Positions 19,314 to 27,631 of a stretch of DNA of 64,000 bases are shown here, in pieces (positions within the stretch are counted from its first letter, which is position 1; each line of letters opens with the position of its first letter). Under the pieces are notes generated by a model that had not been told where the DNA came from, ran no database searches, and saw only the letters and a list, made by a program, of their open reading frames with translations. Position numbers and translations under genes: made by a program. Location of the stretch: the NCBI RefSeq assembly GCF_001643235.1, contig NZ_LQWY01000034.1:22726-86725 (forward strand), in the 5' to 3' direction. Source of the DNA: Domibacillus aminovorans. GTDB lineage: Bacteria; Bacillota; Bacilli; Bacillales; Domibacillaceae.

Positions 19314-20402
19314 ATGAGAAAAACGGCCATTATTTATTGTGAAGATCATTTTGGAACGATGGACGGGAAGACCGCCAATGGACTTGTGAGAAGTTCAAGA
19401 AAATATCAGATTACTGGAGTCATTGATAGTACGAAGGCTGGGCTAGATGCAGGGGAGTATCTTGAGGGCAAAAAAAATGGAATCCCGATATTCGAAAGCC
19501 TTGAGCATGCGATTGAAACATTGGCCTATTTACCAAATCATTTCATTTACGGCATTGCGCCTGCGGAAGCCTTTTTAAAAAAGGATGAAAGAGCGATCGT
19601 GATGAAAGCAATGGAACTCAAGATGGATATCGTCAATCCCCTTCATGAATTCTTTACGGAAGACGCGGAATTTTTAAATCAATCCATTCAATATGGCGTG
19701 ACTATTCAAGATATTCGAAAGCCGCCACAAAGTAAGGATTTACATCTTTTTTCAGGAAGAATTTTAGACATTCAAACCCCGATTGTAGCCGTTCTTGGAA
19801 CAGATAGCGCAGTTGGCAAGAGAACGACCTCTATTATTCTTGAAGCTGCTTTGTTAGAAAAGGGATTGAACGTTGCTTTTGTGGCGACGGGACAAACAGG
19901 TATTATCCAAGGAGCTAAATATGGGGTGGCGATCGATGCCATGCCTCTGCAGTTTATGATTGGTGAAATTGAAAATCAAATTATGAAAGCCTATGATGAG
20001 GAGCATCCTGACATTATTATTGTGGAAGGCCAAGGCGCTTTAAGTCATCCAGCGTATGTAAGCTCTTGTGGAATTATAAGAGGCTCAAGACCGGGAGCGG
20101 TGATCATTCAACATCCTCCGAAACGAAAGAATTTAGGCGATTTTGGCTTTATGAAAATGCCAACGATTAAAAGTGAGATTGAGCTAGTCGAAAACTTTTC
20201 AAGCTCAAAGGTCATTGCGATTACCATTAACCATGAAAACATGTCAGATGAAGAAATTGAGGATGTTGTGATAGAGTATGAAGACCAATTACAACTTCCA
20301 ACGACCGATGTTTTAAAGCATGGATGTGACAAGCTTATCTCCAGCATCTTTGAGGCATTCCCAGAAATAGGGGATAAGAAGAATAAAGTGCTGGCCAATT
20401 GA
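19314..20402 (+). CDS. DUF1611 protein (DgcN-like), N-acetyltransferase/P-loop family
   Basis: A 362-residue protein with an N-terminal Rossmann-like half (to about 155; FIYGIAPAEAFL) and a C-terminal P-loop NTPase-like half with VLGTDSAVGKRTTSI (about 160-174), VEGQGALSHPAY and VIIQHPPKRKN. This is the DUF1611 architecture, whose characterised member DgcN is a D-glutamate N-acetyltransferase. It overlaps the next gene by 4 bases, so the pair is one operon. The role is inferred as D-amino-acid or N-acyl amino-acid metabolism. Confidence 0.8.
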   Translation: MRKTAIIYCEDHFGTMDGKTANGLVRSSRKYQITGVIDSTKAGLDAGEYLEGKKNGIPIFESLEHAIETLAYLPNHFIYGIAPAEAFLKKDERAIVMKAMELKMDIVNPLHEFFTEDAEFLNQSIQYGVTIQDIRKPPQSKDLHLFSGRILDIQTPIVAVLGTDSAVGKRTTSIILEAALLEKGLNVAFVATGQTGIIQGAKYGVAIDAMPLQFMIGEIENQIMKAYDEEHPDIIIVEGQGALSHPAYVSSCGIIRGSRPGAVIIQHPPKRKNLGDFGFMKMPTIKSEIELVENFSSSKVIAITINHENMSDEEIEDVVIEYEDQLQLPTTDVLKHGCDKLISSIFEAFPEIGDKKNKVLAN

Positions 20403-21517
20403 TTGACCTGATCACACCAAGGATTGAAATTAATCTTGGTAAGCTTGCACATAATGCAGAAAAACTCTTCAATTTGTATGCTTCAAAAGAAATTGGCCTT
20501 ATGGGTGTGACAAAAGTAGTTTGCGGACAGCCAGAGATTGCAAACGTTCTTGTGAATAAGGGCATTCGTCTGTTAGCAGATTCAAAAATAATAAACCTTA
20601 AGAAAATGCGTGATGCCGGTATTCAGGCAGAATTTATTTTATTACGAACACCTGCTTTAAGTGAGGTTGAGTTAGTCATAAAATATGCTGATATTAGTAT
20701 GAATACGGAGATAGCGGTCATGAAGAGTCTTTCAGAAACCGCGATAAGAAACAAAAAGGTGCATAAAATTATTCTTATGATCGAAATGGGTGATTTACGA
20801 GAAGGAATCATGCCGCTCGATCTCGATTGGCATGTTCAAGAGGTATTGAAACTTCCAGGAATTAAAATGGTCGGGATTGGGGCCAATTTTTCCTGCTTTG
20901 GAGGAGTCAAACCGAATAACGAGAAGATGAGAACGTTATCTTCACTCGCTATCCAAGTGGAGCGAAAATTTGCTTTGCCGCTTCTCTATGTTTCAGGAGG
21001 AAATTCAGCCAATTATAATTGGTTTATGACGGCTGAGAATAGAGGGCTTATCAACAATTTAAGATTGGGCGAATCCATATTTTTAGGGAGAGAAACACTT
21101 GGTCGTAAAAGAATACCCGAATTATTTACAGACGTTTTCACCTTCATATCTGAGGTCATCGAATCAAAAATAAAGTCATCCGTACCTGATGGAGAAATAG
21201 GTCAAAATGCATTTGGAATTTCTCCAACATGGCAAGATCGCGGGCACATTAGAAGAGCCATCCTTGGGGTAGGCATTCAGGATGTGCTTGTGAGTGGACT
21301 CATCCCAAAACTGGATATAGATATTTTAGGATCAAGCAGTGACCATACGATTCTTGATGCGAAAAAAGTGGATTTGAAAATAGGAGACGAAGTAGCATTC
21401 AATCTTGATTATGGAGCCCTTCTTTCGGTTATGACTTCACCCTATGTGATGAAAAAATATATTCAACCTATATATGATGAAAGAAAAATAGCTAGGGAGT
21501 TTTTGGCGCTACGGTAG
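20399..21517 (+). CDS. PLP-dependent alanine/ornithine racemase-family enzyme
   Basis: A 372-residue alanine-racemase-fold (type III PLP) protein. The N-terminal block TPRIEINLGKLAHNA leads to LMGVTKVVCGQPEI, where the lysine of TK is the expected Schiff-base residue. MIEMGDLREGIMP and VSGGNSANYNWF are family features of the ornithine racemase (Orr)-like group. The start is TTG at 20399, overlapping the DUF1611 stop. Together the pair suggests interconversion and acetylation or detoxification of a D-amino acid; the substrate is not readable. Confidence 0.85.
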   Translation: MIDLITPRIEINLGKLAHNAEKLFNLYASKEIGLMGVTKVVCGQPEIANVLVNKGIRLLADSKIINLKKMRDAGIQAEFILLRTPALSEVELVIKYADISMNTEIAVMKSLSETAIRNKKVHKIILMIEMGDLREGIMPLDLDWHVQEVLKLPGIKMVGIGANFSCFGGVKPNNEKMRTLSSLAIQVERKFALPLLYVSGGNSANYNWFMTAENRGLINNLRLGESIFLGRETLGRKRIPELFTDVFTFISEVIESKIKSSVPDGEIGQNAFGISPTWQDRGHIRRAILGVGIQDVLVSGLIPKLDIDILGSSSDHTILDAKKVDLKIGDEVAFNLDYGALLSVMTSPYVMKKYIQPIYDERKIAREFLALR

Positions 21518-21561
21518 AACTCATCATGAACATATGGGTTAGCAGGTAGCATTACACAATT

Positions 21562-21591
21562 ACTACATCCGACAACGGTGTAGTTTTTTTG
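21562..21591 (+). terminator. Terminator of the DUF1611-racemase operon
   Basis: ACTACATCC and GG(T)GTAGT arms with a short loop and T7, 45 bases after the racemase stop. Confidence 0.8.
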
Positions 21592-21659
21592 TATTTAAAT
21601 GAACCTTTTCGCTTTCTCGTTTGTATAGTCAGTAAAGAAAGGAAATAGGGGATGTTCAA

Positions 21660-22031
21660 ATGGATACAGGTTGGGTGGTTTCACTGATCGTTGCAGGTGT
21701 TTTGTTGGTTTCCATTTTAGCAATTGCGATTCCAATGGATCGTAAGTACGTTGTCCGTGAAAATGGTAAAATCAATTATAAGAAAACGAAAATATATTTA
21801 AGATGGAATGTATTCGATACGGTTACGCTTATTCTAGCCATCTATTCGATTGTTTGTGTTCAAGCGCTAAATATGTTCATTTCCTCCGGGGAAACGGTTG
21901 AGAATGTTTTCGTACAATTTTTTACAAACCAGGCACAAGTGTGGACACTCGTATCGATTATTTACTTAGTCTCTCGGGTGTCGTTGACGTTAAAATCGAT
22001 TAAGGAACGTTGGGGAGATGATATTGATTGA
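21660..22031 (+). CDS. Small membrane protein of an ECF sigma operon
   Basis: A 123-residue protein with three hydrophobic segments (about 5-26, 52-72, 92-109) and a basic loop between the first two. No family is recognised. It overlaps the following sigma-factor gene by 14 bases, so it is co-translated with it. Such co-encoded membrane proteins may act as regulators or sensors of the sigma factor, but nothing here proves it. Confidence 0.75.
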   Translation: MDTGWVVSLIVAGVLLVSILAIAIPMDRKYVVRENGKINYKKTKIYLRWNVFDTVTLILAIYSIVCVQALNMFISSGETVENVFVQFFTNQAQVWTLVSIIYLVSRVSLTLKSIKERWGDDID

Positions 22032-22563
22032 ACGGGAAGATGAATTAATGATCGCGTATCAAAATGGAGATGATGACGCGTTAGGAGGCATATACAACCT
22101 GTTAAAACAGCCTCTTTATTCGTTTATTTTCCGTTATACGAGAGATGAGCAATTAAGCATTGATATCGTTCAAGATTCGTTTGTCAAACTACAACGTTAC
22201 AAGCATTACTACGATCCAAGTAAAGGGAAATTAAAACCCTATCTTTTTCAAATCGCCTACCGATTAATGATCGCCAAATTAAATCGCCGCAAAAAATTAC
22301 GGACCTATTTGCCTTTTCTCACACCCATCGGGAAAGAAGAATTCCATCATGCCGATCGAATGACGATTCGTGAAGCAGTCGCAAAGCTTCCTGACATACA
22401 GCGTGCAGTTATTTTACTTTTCTATTATCATGATATGACTCAAAAGGACATGGCCGAAATTCTAGACATTCCGATAGGGACCGTTAAATCACGATTGCAC
22501 AAGGCGATCCAACGATTAAAAGAAGAATGGGAGAGAGACGATGATGAAACAAGATCCCTTTAA
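22018..22563 (+). CDS. ECF-type RNA polymerase sigma factor
   Basis: A 181-residue sigma-70-like protein. Region 2 (about 12-75) has YSFIFRYTRDEQLSIDIVQDSFVKL, matching the core-binding and -10 recognition helix. Region 4 (about 120-172) has LPDIQRAVILLFYYHDMTQKDMAEIL and a helix-turn-helix with PIGTVKSRLHKAIQRL. It overlaps the upstream membrane-protein gene and the downstream short gene, so three genes form one unit. The regulon is unknown. Confidence 0.92.
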   Translation: MILIEREDELMIAYQNGDDDALGGIYNLLKQPLYSFIFRYTRDEQLSIDIVQDSFVKLQRYKHYYDPSKGKLKPYLFQIAYRLMIAKLNRRKKLRTYLPFLTPIGKEEFHHADRMTIREAVAKLPDIQRAVILLFYYHDMTQKDMAEILDIPIGTVKSRLHKAIQRLKEEWERDDDETRSL

Positions 22564-22795
22564 AGAGGAGCCTCATCTGCGTACGAAATTAGATGAATAT
22601 CACGTGGATGTTCCTGATTTCCCTATGAAACTGAAAAGGAAAAGATGGGAGCAATTGATCAACGTTCTCGCTTCACCCGCAAAAAACCCGCTTGAGCCAT
22701 TCATTTCAACGACGAATGGGTTCATTTTTTTAAAAATGGCACCAATAGCGGGAACAGCTGCACTTACACTTATACAAGTTTTGATTTTCTTATAA
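22541..22795 (+). CDS. Short single-pass membrane protein, candidate anti-sigma factor
   Basis: 84 residues: a hydrophilic N-terminal part (LDEYHVDVPDFPMKLKRKRW) and one C-terminal membrane helix (about 64-84). It overlaps the sigma gene by 23 bases. The size, order and topology resemble the small anti-sigma proteins encoded after ECF factors in Bacilli (YxlC-like). There is no zinc-binding HxxxCxxC, so if it is an anti-sigma factor it is not of the ZAS type. Confidence 0.65.
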   Translation: MMKQDPFKEEPHLRTKLDEYHVDVPDFPMKLKRKRWEQLINVLASPAKNPLEPFISTTNGFIFLKMAPIAGTAALTLIQVLIFL

Positions 22796-22832
22796 AGTGA
22801 AACTTCAATCAGAAATAAAGGGAGGAATCATG

Positions 22833-23054
22833 ATGACAGAGAAGGATCAGGCGAAAGAAAGCGACCTTCCGGCTAAGTTAGCCAGGCCGGCAAGACGAGC
22901 GCTTGAAGGAGCTGGGTATGTGCGGCTAGAGCAGTTCACGAAGCTCAGTGAAGCCGATATTTTGCAGCTGCATGGGATGGGTCCAAAAGCGATGGATCAA
23001 CTCCGCCGTGCTCTCGCTGATAAAGGTTTATCGTTCGCTAATGATTCAGATTAA
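22833..23054 (+). CDS. Helix-hairpin-helix protein (RNA polymerase alpha-CTD-like)
   Basis: A 73-residue protein with LARPARRALEGAGYVRLEQF followed by LSEADILQLHGMGPKAMDQLRRAL. This resembles the (HhH)-type fold of the RpoA C-terminal domain and of small Bacillus DNA-binding proteins. ATG 22833 is placed 7 bases from GGAGG; the ATG one codon earlier is also possible. It lies just after the sigma operon and may or may not be part of it. Confidence 0.75.
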   Translation: MTEKDQAKESDLPAKLARPARRALEGAGYVRLEQFTKLSEADILQLHGMGPKAMDQLRRALADKGLSFANDSD

Positions 23055-23090
23055 AATTTGATGATCAAAACATCAAGTGGTGGAAATCCA

Positions 23091-23231
23091 ATGATACTCC
23101 GAGAAGAACGAATTGACTATTATTCAGCAATAGGTAAAGCGGATTAAGGGAATAATGATTCGTTTATCAAGCTCGTTCAACAGGAAGTAGAGAGAAGTTT
23201 AGTGACAATGAGGGACAATTTACATATTTGA
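23091..23231 (+). pseudogene. Possible C-terminal remnant of a Fic-family protein
   Basis: One frame with a single in-frame TAA (23145) reads REERIDYYSAIGKAD, stop, then NNDSFIKLVQQEVERSL. An RxxYY-x-ALxxAD-x(n)-FI motif is the usual C-terminal tail of Fic/DOC domain proteins. The catalytic HPFxxGNG part is absent. Assignment from such a short piece is tentative. Confidence 0.35.
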
Positions 23232-23388
23232 ACTACCTAACTTAGCAAAGTTTTAAAATGAGTGTGAATAAAAAAAATATGATTGTTTTTATTACCGTCT
23301 ACTTGACGGAAGTTACTTCGATTTGATATATTAAATACATCAATTAATAATGATAATCTATATCAATTGATTGGAAATATTTATATAA

Positions 23389-23417
23389 AAAAAGTAACCA
23401 AAATATTGGCTACTTTA
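23389..23417 (-). terminator. Terminator of DUF1540 copy 1
   Basis: On the minus strand AAAGTAGCC and GGTTACTTT enclose AATATTTT and are followed by a T-run, about 17 bases after the stop. Confidence 0.65.
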
Positions 23418-23433
23418 AATTAACCTTATCCTA

Positions 23434-23589
23434 TTAAGCTTCTGGTTTAAATGTTTTACAGTCTGTTTCTTCAGTAGTAGAAGCTTCTCTGCCATGATGA
23501 CTTACTACATAAATAGTCTCTGCGTTACACTTATTTCCGGAAGCCCAATATGAACAGTTATTGACTTCACAAAGAACAGTTTGAGCCAT
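23434..23589 (-). CDS. DUF1540 protein, tandem copy 1
   Basis: A 51-residue cysteine-motif protein: AQTVLCEVNNCSYWASGNKC near the N-terminus and TDCKTFKPEA at the end. Four cysteines (about 7, 12, 20 and 44) fit the short DUF1540 zinc-binding-like family of Firmicutes, whose function is unknown. ATG 23589 has AAGGAGGTGCAA upstream. It is 94 percent or more identical to the copy 237 bases upstream. Confidence 0.85.
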   Translation of the reverse strand: MAQTVLCEVNNCSYWASGNKCNAETIYVVSHHGREASTTEETDCKTFKPEA

Positions 23590-23670
23590 AGTATTGCACC
23601 TCCTTGTTGAATAATATAACAACAGTTTAACTATCGTTCAATTTTAAAAAACGCAAATGGTGTTATTTTA

Positions 23671-23826
23671 TTAAGCTTCTGGTTTAAATGTTTTGCAGTC
23701 TGTTTCTTCAGTAGTAGAAGCTACCTTACCATGATGACTTACTACATAAATAGTCTCTGCGTTACACTTATTTCCAGAAGCCCAATATGAACAGTTATTG
23801 ACTTCACAAAGAACAGTTTGAGCCAT
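23671..23826 (-). CDS. DUF1540 protein, tandem copy 2
   Basis: Same 51-residue product as copy 1 except HHGKVAST in place of HHGREAST. It has the same GGAGGTGCAA ribosome site before ATG 23826. All four cysteines are kept, so both copies look functional. The duplicated unit also includes the promoter-side DNA. Confidence 0.85.
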   Translation of the reverse strand: MAQTVLCEVNNCSYWASGNKCNAETIYVVSHHGKVASTTEETDCKTFKPEA

Positions 23827-24020
23827 AGTATTGCACCTCCTTGTTCAATAGTATAACAACATTTTAACTATCATTCAATTTTAAAAAACGCAAATTGTTT
23901 TAATTTTTTTGAAAAATTAAATTTCGAAGATTATACCAGTTTACTATAGAACTTGTTGAATCAGCAAAGGGGAGGAGGGGAAAAGGATTATACCCACTTC
24001 TTTCAAATGATAAAGTGAAG

Positions 24021-24053
24021 CTCTGTGGAGAGAAATCTCTGCAGAGTTTTTCT
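24021..24053 (+). terminator. Isolated hairpin terminator
   Basis: CTCTGTGGAGAG and CTCT-GCAGAG pair around AAAT and are followed by T5. No gene is recognised directly upstream on the plus strand; it may belong to a lost gene. Confidence 0.6.
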
Positions 24054-24190
24054 ATATTTCTCCTTTTTTATAAATTTTCTTGCTGAAAAGATAAAGAAAT
24101 CTGATTTCTACCCGACTAGACTAACTTAAATAAGTATTTTAAAAATGTGAAGTTGACAGTGAAAATGAATGACGTCGGGTAATGTGTTGA

Positions 24191-24625
24191 ATTCTCAGTT
24201 ATCAATCGTACAAAAAATGGCCGGTTGAGAAGTGGCATTCTTTTTCCTAGCAAGGGTTTTTTCGCCGCCTTCAAGAAGAGATTGAAGGAAATTGGGGGTA
24301 TGTGCCGAATCAAAACAGGGGCTTTCAAGCGTTCTGGTGGGGACAAAATTCAAATAGTCCGTATTATTTCCAGGTCGAAGAAACGCGTCTTTGTATTAAA
24401 ATCGTGGAAGAACAGAAAGAAAAACAGCGGAAAGCCCGCAAAAATGGTGCGGCTTACTTGTTAAGTCTGCCTCAATTGCAGGATCTGTCATTTCGAAAGC
24501 CAGATAAACCGAGAATGGGAAAAACGATGACGGTCCTCGTGAAAGACAATTACATACAGACAGATGATAACGGCATCGTTGATATGTCAAAAACGATCAA
24601 ACTGCTGAAACGGCTGGATGTTTGA
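24191..24625 (+). pseudogene. Interrupted gene of unknown function
   Basis: A frame with one amber stop (24248) reads SYQSYKKWPVEKWHSFS, stop, QGFFRRLQEEIEGNWGYVP, FWWGQNSNSPYYFQVEETRL and a C-terminal part ending KTIKLLKRLDV. The reading across the stop is continuous in character, so this is a single broken protein or its C-terminal 145 residues. Beta-rich aromatic pattern FWW...YYFQVE-x-LCIKI recalls the end of some restriction-endonuclease-like proteins, but I cannot assign a family. No ribosome site fits any start. Confidence 0.45.
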
Positions 24626-24672
24626 ACAGCTGCTAGACCGTTTTGAAGCACGAAGCATTTGTTTTATTTGGA

Positions 24673-24711
24673 AAACAACCATCCTTTTCAACAAAAAAGG
24701 ATGGTTGTTTA
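24673..24711. terminator. Bidirectional terminator
   Basis: AAACAACCATCCTTTT pairs with AAAAGGATGGTTGTTT around a short loop; A/T runs serve both strands. It ends the minus-strand sspH gene and the interrupted plus-strand gene. Confidence 0.9.
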
Positions 24712-24716
24712 GTTGC

Positions 24717-24905
24717 TTAATGTGTGATTTCTTCAAGGTCTTCTATGCCCACTTCGGTCCGTTCCTCTCCCAGCCCGCGTAAATGGACAGTCGCCGTTTT
24801 TCCATTGTCATGGATTTCATCAATCCAGACGGAAACACCGTTAAATTGAACTTCCACATCGGATGATGGAGTAGACACAATTTGTTTTGCCCGTACTAAT
24901 TCCAT
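24717..24905 (-). CDS. sspH: H-type small acid-soluble spore protein
   Basis: A 62-residue protein of the SspH family, minor spore-core proteins made in the forespore. It has the family N-terminus RAKQIVSTPSSDVEVQFNGV and the central VWIDEIHDNGKTATVHL. GGAGGAGATC lies before ATG 24905. A strong terminator sits directly at the stop. Length matches the usual 57-62 residues. Confidence 0.88.
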   Translation of the reverse strand: MELVRAKQIVSTPSSDVEVQFNGVSVWIDEIHDNGKTATVHLRGLGEERTEVGIEDLEEITH

Positions 24906-24934
24906 ACGATCTCCTCCTCAGGCGTAACAGCAAC

Positions 24935-25093
24935 TTATTTTCTTCGTGCGTTTTTTCGTTCTCGTTTATTGATTCCATTCATCTCAGTGGAAAACTCTTC
25001 ATTCAATTTGTCTGGAAGTATTTTTGAATGTTTTGGTGTTTGTGGCAACGAATTTTTGTTGCGGTTGCCTTTTTTATTCCCGTCTCTTCCCAT
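24935..25093 (-). CDS. YfhD-like small spore-associated protein
   Basis: 52 residues from ATG 25093: GRDGNKKGNRNKNSLPQTPK, then NEEFSTEMNGINKRERKNARRK. The N-terminal G-R-x-x-x-K-K/LPQTPK pattern and the EFS-E motif match the YfhD-type family of Bacilli, linked to spores in several species. GGAG lies about 10 bases upstream. The reading frame extends further up, but those residues have no start with a ribosome site and overlap other DNA. Confidence 0.6.
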   Translation of the reverse strand: MGRDGNKKGNRNKNSLPQTPKHSKILPDKLNEEFSTEMNGINKRERKNARRK

Positions 25094-25146
25094 ATCCTTT
25101 CGTCTCCTTTCGTCTAATTCGAACTCGGGTGCGCGCGTTCCCGTTC

Positions 25147-25344
25147 CTATAGTATGGGGAGAAGAAATAAAATTATCAGCGGATTTTTCATAAAAATAAT
25201 GGGAAAAATAACGTACAAGGTATGCATACAGCTTTCTTTTTTCCTGAACCATTTATAACGATTCTTGGCAATCCAATTATACACGATATGTCGAATCCGG
25301 CTTGGAATAATGATAAAACCATAAAATAAAATTATCGAGTTCAT
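25147..25344 (-). pseudogene. Internally deleted DCC-family thiol-disulfide oxidoreductase (YuxK type)
   Basis: The frame starts with a good AGGAGG site and NSIILFYG, which matches the DCC family N-terminus (HIILFDG-x-CxxC), but jumps at once to the C-terminal end: IIPSRIRHIVYNWIAKNRYKWF and KKESCM. The redox DxxCxxC core and about 70 residues are missing. The tail after ESCM is abnormal. So an internal deletion fused both ends of the gene; the small product would have no active site. Confidence 0.65.
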
Positions 25345-25607
25345 TTTATTCCTCCTAAAGAGAGTAGTGTAGGATTATCATCTTGTTTAGAAGGTCCTTT
25401 TTGAGCATCTAAGAGTGGGTTGTAATTATTTACCATATTATGTTACCCGGCTGTCCTTTTGTAAAACAGGTTTTTAAAAATTCAGTTGAATAGCTTAGTG
25501 GAAGAAATATGTAAACGGTAACAGGTTTACGACAGTTCAAATAGGGTATGCTAAAAAATATGGATATTTTTAGACTTTACAAAAGATAAAAAGGGAGAAC
25601 TTACAAC
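25345..25607. other. Upstream region of glgC
   Basis: No gene seen. It holds the divergent leaders of the DCC relic and glgC; no convincing promoter pair or operator is visible. Confidence 0.4.
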
Positions 25608-26777
25608 ATGACTAAACAAAAATGTATAGCAATGCTCCTTGCGGGAGGAAAAGGGAGTCGGTTAAAACAATTGACTGAAAACATAGCAAAACCGGCAGTG
25701 CCATTTGGAGGGAAATATCGTATCATTGATTTTCCTCTTTCCAATTGTGCTCAATCAGGAATTGATACGGTTGGCGTTTTGACTCAATATCAGCCACTCG
25801 TGTTAAACTCATATATCGGTATTGGCAGTGCATGGGACCTTGACCGCAGCAATGGCGGGGTGACTGTTCTTCCGCCATACGCTAATTCATCTGAAGTGAA
25901 ATGGTATTCGGGTACAGCCAATGCCATTTATCAAAACTTTGATTATATAAACCAATATGACCCAGAGCATGTGTTAATTTTATCAGGTGACCACATTTAT
26001 AAAATGAATTATGATTTGATGCTTGATTATCATATGGAGAAAGGAGCCGATGCAACGATATCCGTTATTGAGGTACCGTGGGAGGAAGCAAGCCGTTTTG
26101 GCATTATGAAGATAGATGATTCTTATCACGTGACGCGCTTTGATGAAAAACCGAAAAACCCGGCAAGCAATCTTGCGTCAATGGGTATTTACATCTTCAA
26201 ATGGTCCGTATTGAAAAAATATTTGGAACGGGATGCTCATAATCCAGATTCAACCAATGACTTTGGCAAAGATGTGATTCCAGCAATGCTTGCGGATAAA
26301 GAGAAATTGGTTGCTTATCCGTTTAAGGGATACTGGAAAGACGTTGGAACAGTTAAAAGTTTATGGGAAGCAAATATGGATTTGCTGGATCGAGAAAAGA
26401 AATTGGATTTATATGACCCTTCATGGCGCATTTATTCGGTTCCTTCCAATCAGCCGCCGCAAATTATGGGATATAACGCGGTTGTTAAACATTCGCTTTT
26501 AAATGAAGGGTGTATCGTTGATGGAGAAATTCAACATTCGATTGTGTCCCAGGGCGTCGAAGTGGAAAAAGACGCTTTTATGAAAGATTGCGTTATCATG
26601 CCAAATGCGCGAATTGGACGTGGATCTTTTATTGAAAGGGCAATTGTAATGGAAAACATTTATATACCGGAAAATACAGTGATTTATAATAATTCAGCTG
26701 AAATATTGCTGATTACAGAGGCTTTCTTAACGGCACATAAACAGGAATCGGTAAAGTATGAAGAAAAAAGCGGATGA
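25608..26777 (+). CDS. glgC: Glucose-1-phosphate adenylyltransferase
   Basis: GlgC makes ADP-glucose, the donor for glycogen synthesis. The 389-residue product has the nucleotidyltransferase signature [20 protein letters not shown] (about 13-32), [15 protein letters not shown], the catalytic [14 protein letters not shown] and a C-terminal left-handed beta-helix with hexapeptide-like repeats ([12 protein letters not shown]). GGGAG lies 9 bases before ATG. It is intact but alone: glgB, glgD, glgA and glgP are not nearby, unlike the usual Bacillus glgBCDAP operon. Confidence 0.94.
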   Translation: MTKQKCIAMLLAGGKGSRLKQLTENIAKPAVPFGGKYRIIDFPLSNCAQSGIDTVGVLTQYQPLVLNSYIGIGSAWDLDRSNGGVTVLPPYANSSEVKWYSGTANAIYQNFDYINQYDPEHVLILSGDHIYKMNYDLMLDYHMEKGADATISVIEVPWEEASRFGIMKIDDSYHVTRFDEKPKNPASNLASMGIYIFKWSVLKKYLERDAHNPDSTNDFGKDVIPAMLADKEKLVAYPFKGYWKDVGTVKSLWEANMDLLDREKKLDLYDPSWRIYSVPSNQPPQIMGYNAVVKHSLLNEGCIVDGEIQHSIVSQGVEVEKDAFMKDCVIMPNARIGRGSFIERAIVMENIYIPENTVIYNNSAEILLITEAFLTAHKQESVKYEEKSG

Positions 26778-26806
26778 CTTCTCCATACTCTATGCTAAAC
26801 AATTTC

Positions 26807-26844
26807 AAAGCTCGTTTCATCTTTGAGGATGGACCGGGCTTTTT
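26807..26844 (+). terminator. Weak terminator after glgC
   Basis: AAAGCTCG and CGGGCTTT (one G-U) with a 20-base loop, then T-rich. Confidence 0.5.
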
Positions 26845-26907
26845 ATTACTGAGTTTTATGAATCATACGTCATTTTGAATAAGCCTCCTTATTTTGAAGA
26901 AAAAATG

Positions 26908-26947
26908 ACAAAAAGGACCGAATCATCAATTATGCCGAATCGGTCCT
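26908..26947 (-). terminator. Terminator of the DUF2619 gene
   Basis: On the minus strand AGGACCGA and TCGGTCCT pair and are followed by TTTTTGTC; it lies 45 bases past the stop. Confidence 0.8.
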
Positions 26948-26991
26948 CTCCTTATAAAATTTTTTTGTTTTTATCTTCATTCTCCTCCTGT

Positions 26992-27267
26992 TCATTTAGA
27001 ACGTAAACTGTAAAGAATAAGCAAAACCCCGCATACGAGACCAATGCTTTTTGTTAAGGGCATTTTCCCCGCAAGTCCATATAGGCCAATTCCCGTCGTC
27101 ACGATTAAGATCACGGGGCCTACTAATGCAAGCAGGCTATTAATATAAAAGGCTTTTTCTAAATTATTAAATTTAAGCATCAACATCGCAGCTGTGATCT
27201 CGATGCTTCCTGAAAGAAGTCGCAATGTAATCATAAAAAGGAGTGCCTTTTCCATAAAAATGACCAT
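26992..27267 (-). CDS. DUF2619 membrane protein (YqhV-like)
   Basis: A 91-residue protein with three membrane segments (about 6-28, 42-62, 70-87). RLLSGSIEITAAMLMLKFNNLEKAFYINSLLALVGP is the family core found in YqhV of B. subtilis, whose gene lies next to sporulation genes. ATG 27267 follows GAGGGTGATAG. Function is unknown; a small sporulation-membrane role is possible. Confidence 0.8.
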   Translation of the reverse strand: MVIFMEKALLFMITLRLLSGSIEITAAMLMLKFNNLEKAFYINSLLALVGPVILIVTTGIGLYGLAGKMPLTKSIGLVCGVLLILYSLRSK

Positions 27268-27631
27268 TCTATCACCCTCTATCTGATATCTATTTATTCC
27301 GCATTAACGGACAGTAAGATCTTTAACTTCAAGAAAAGAAGGCTCTGTTTGGGATTGGCTGCCTGTAAAAGCCCGATTGGTTCGGGCCTGCATGAAGCCG
27401 GTCACTCAAGTATTAACAAGGGACCCCGTACTTTTTATCTGGATTTCCCTATGTTCATCATATATATGCATGTAATAGATATAGTAGGTCAATCAAAATG
27501 AAATGGAAGACCTTAATAAAAAGAGGAAAAGAATACTCTGTTTGCTCATGAAAATTTCTCCTTTAGACAGTCGTACAAGCTATTCCCTCTGAATAAGATG
27601 CCAAGACATCATTTTAACGGAGGGCTACTTT
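27268..27631. other. Intergenic region before the LysE-like gene
   Basis: No gene, RNA or repeat recognised in about 360 bases. Confidence 0.4.

Larger units (their letters stand above)
23434..23907 (-). repeat. Tandem duplication, unit about 237 bp
   Basis: 23434-23660 and 23671-23897 align gene plus upstream region with few differences, including the ribosome site and the AT-rich leader ending TTCAATTTTAAAAAACGCAAA. This is a recent direct duplication. Confidence 0.85.

Noticed and set aside
23351..23365. TGATAATCTATATCA, 13/15 to a Fur box
   Set aside because: It lies downstream of the DUF1540 terminator and not in front of any gene; the region is very AT-rich, so chance is likely.
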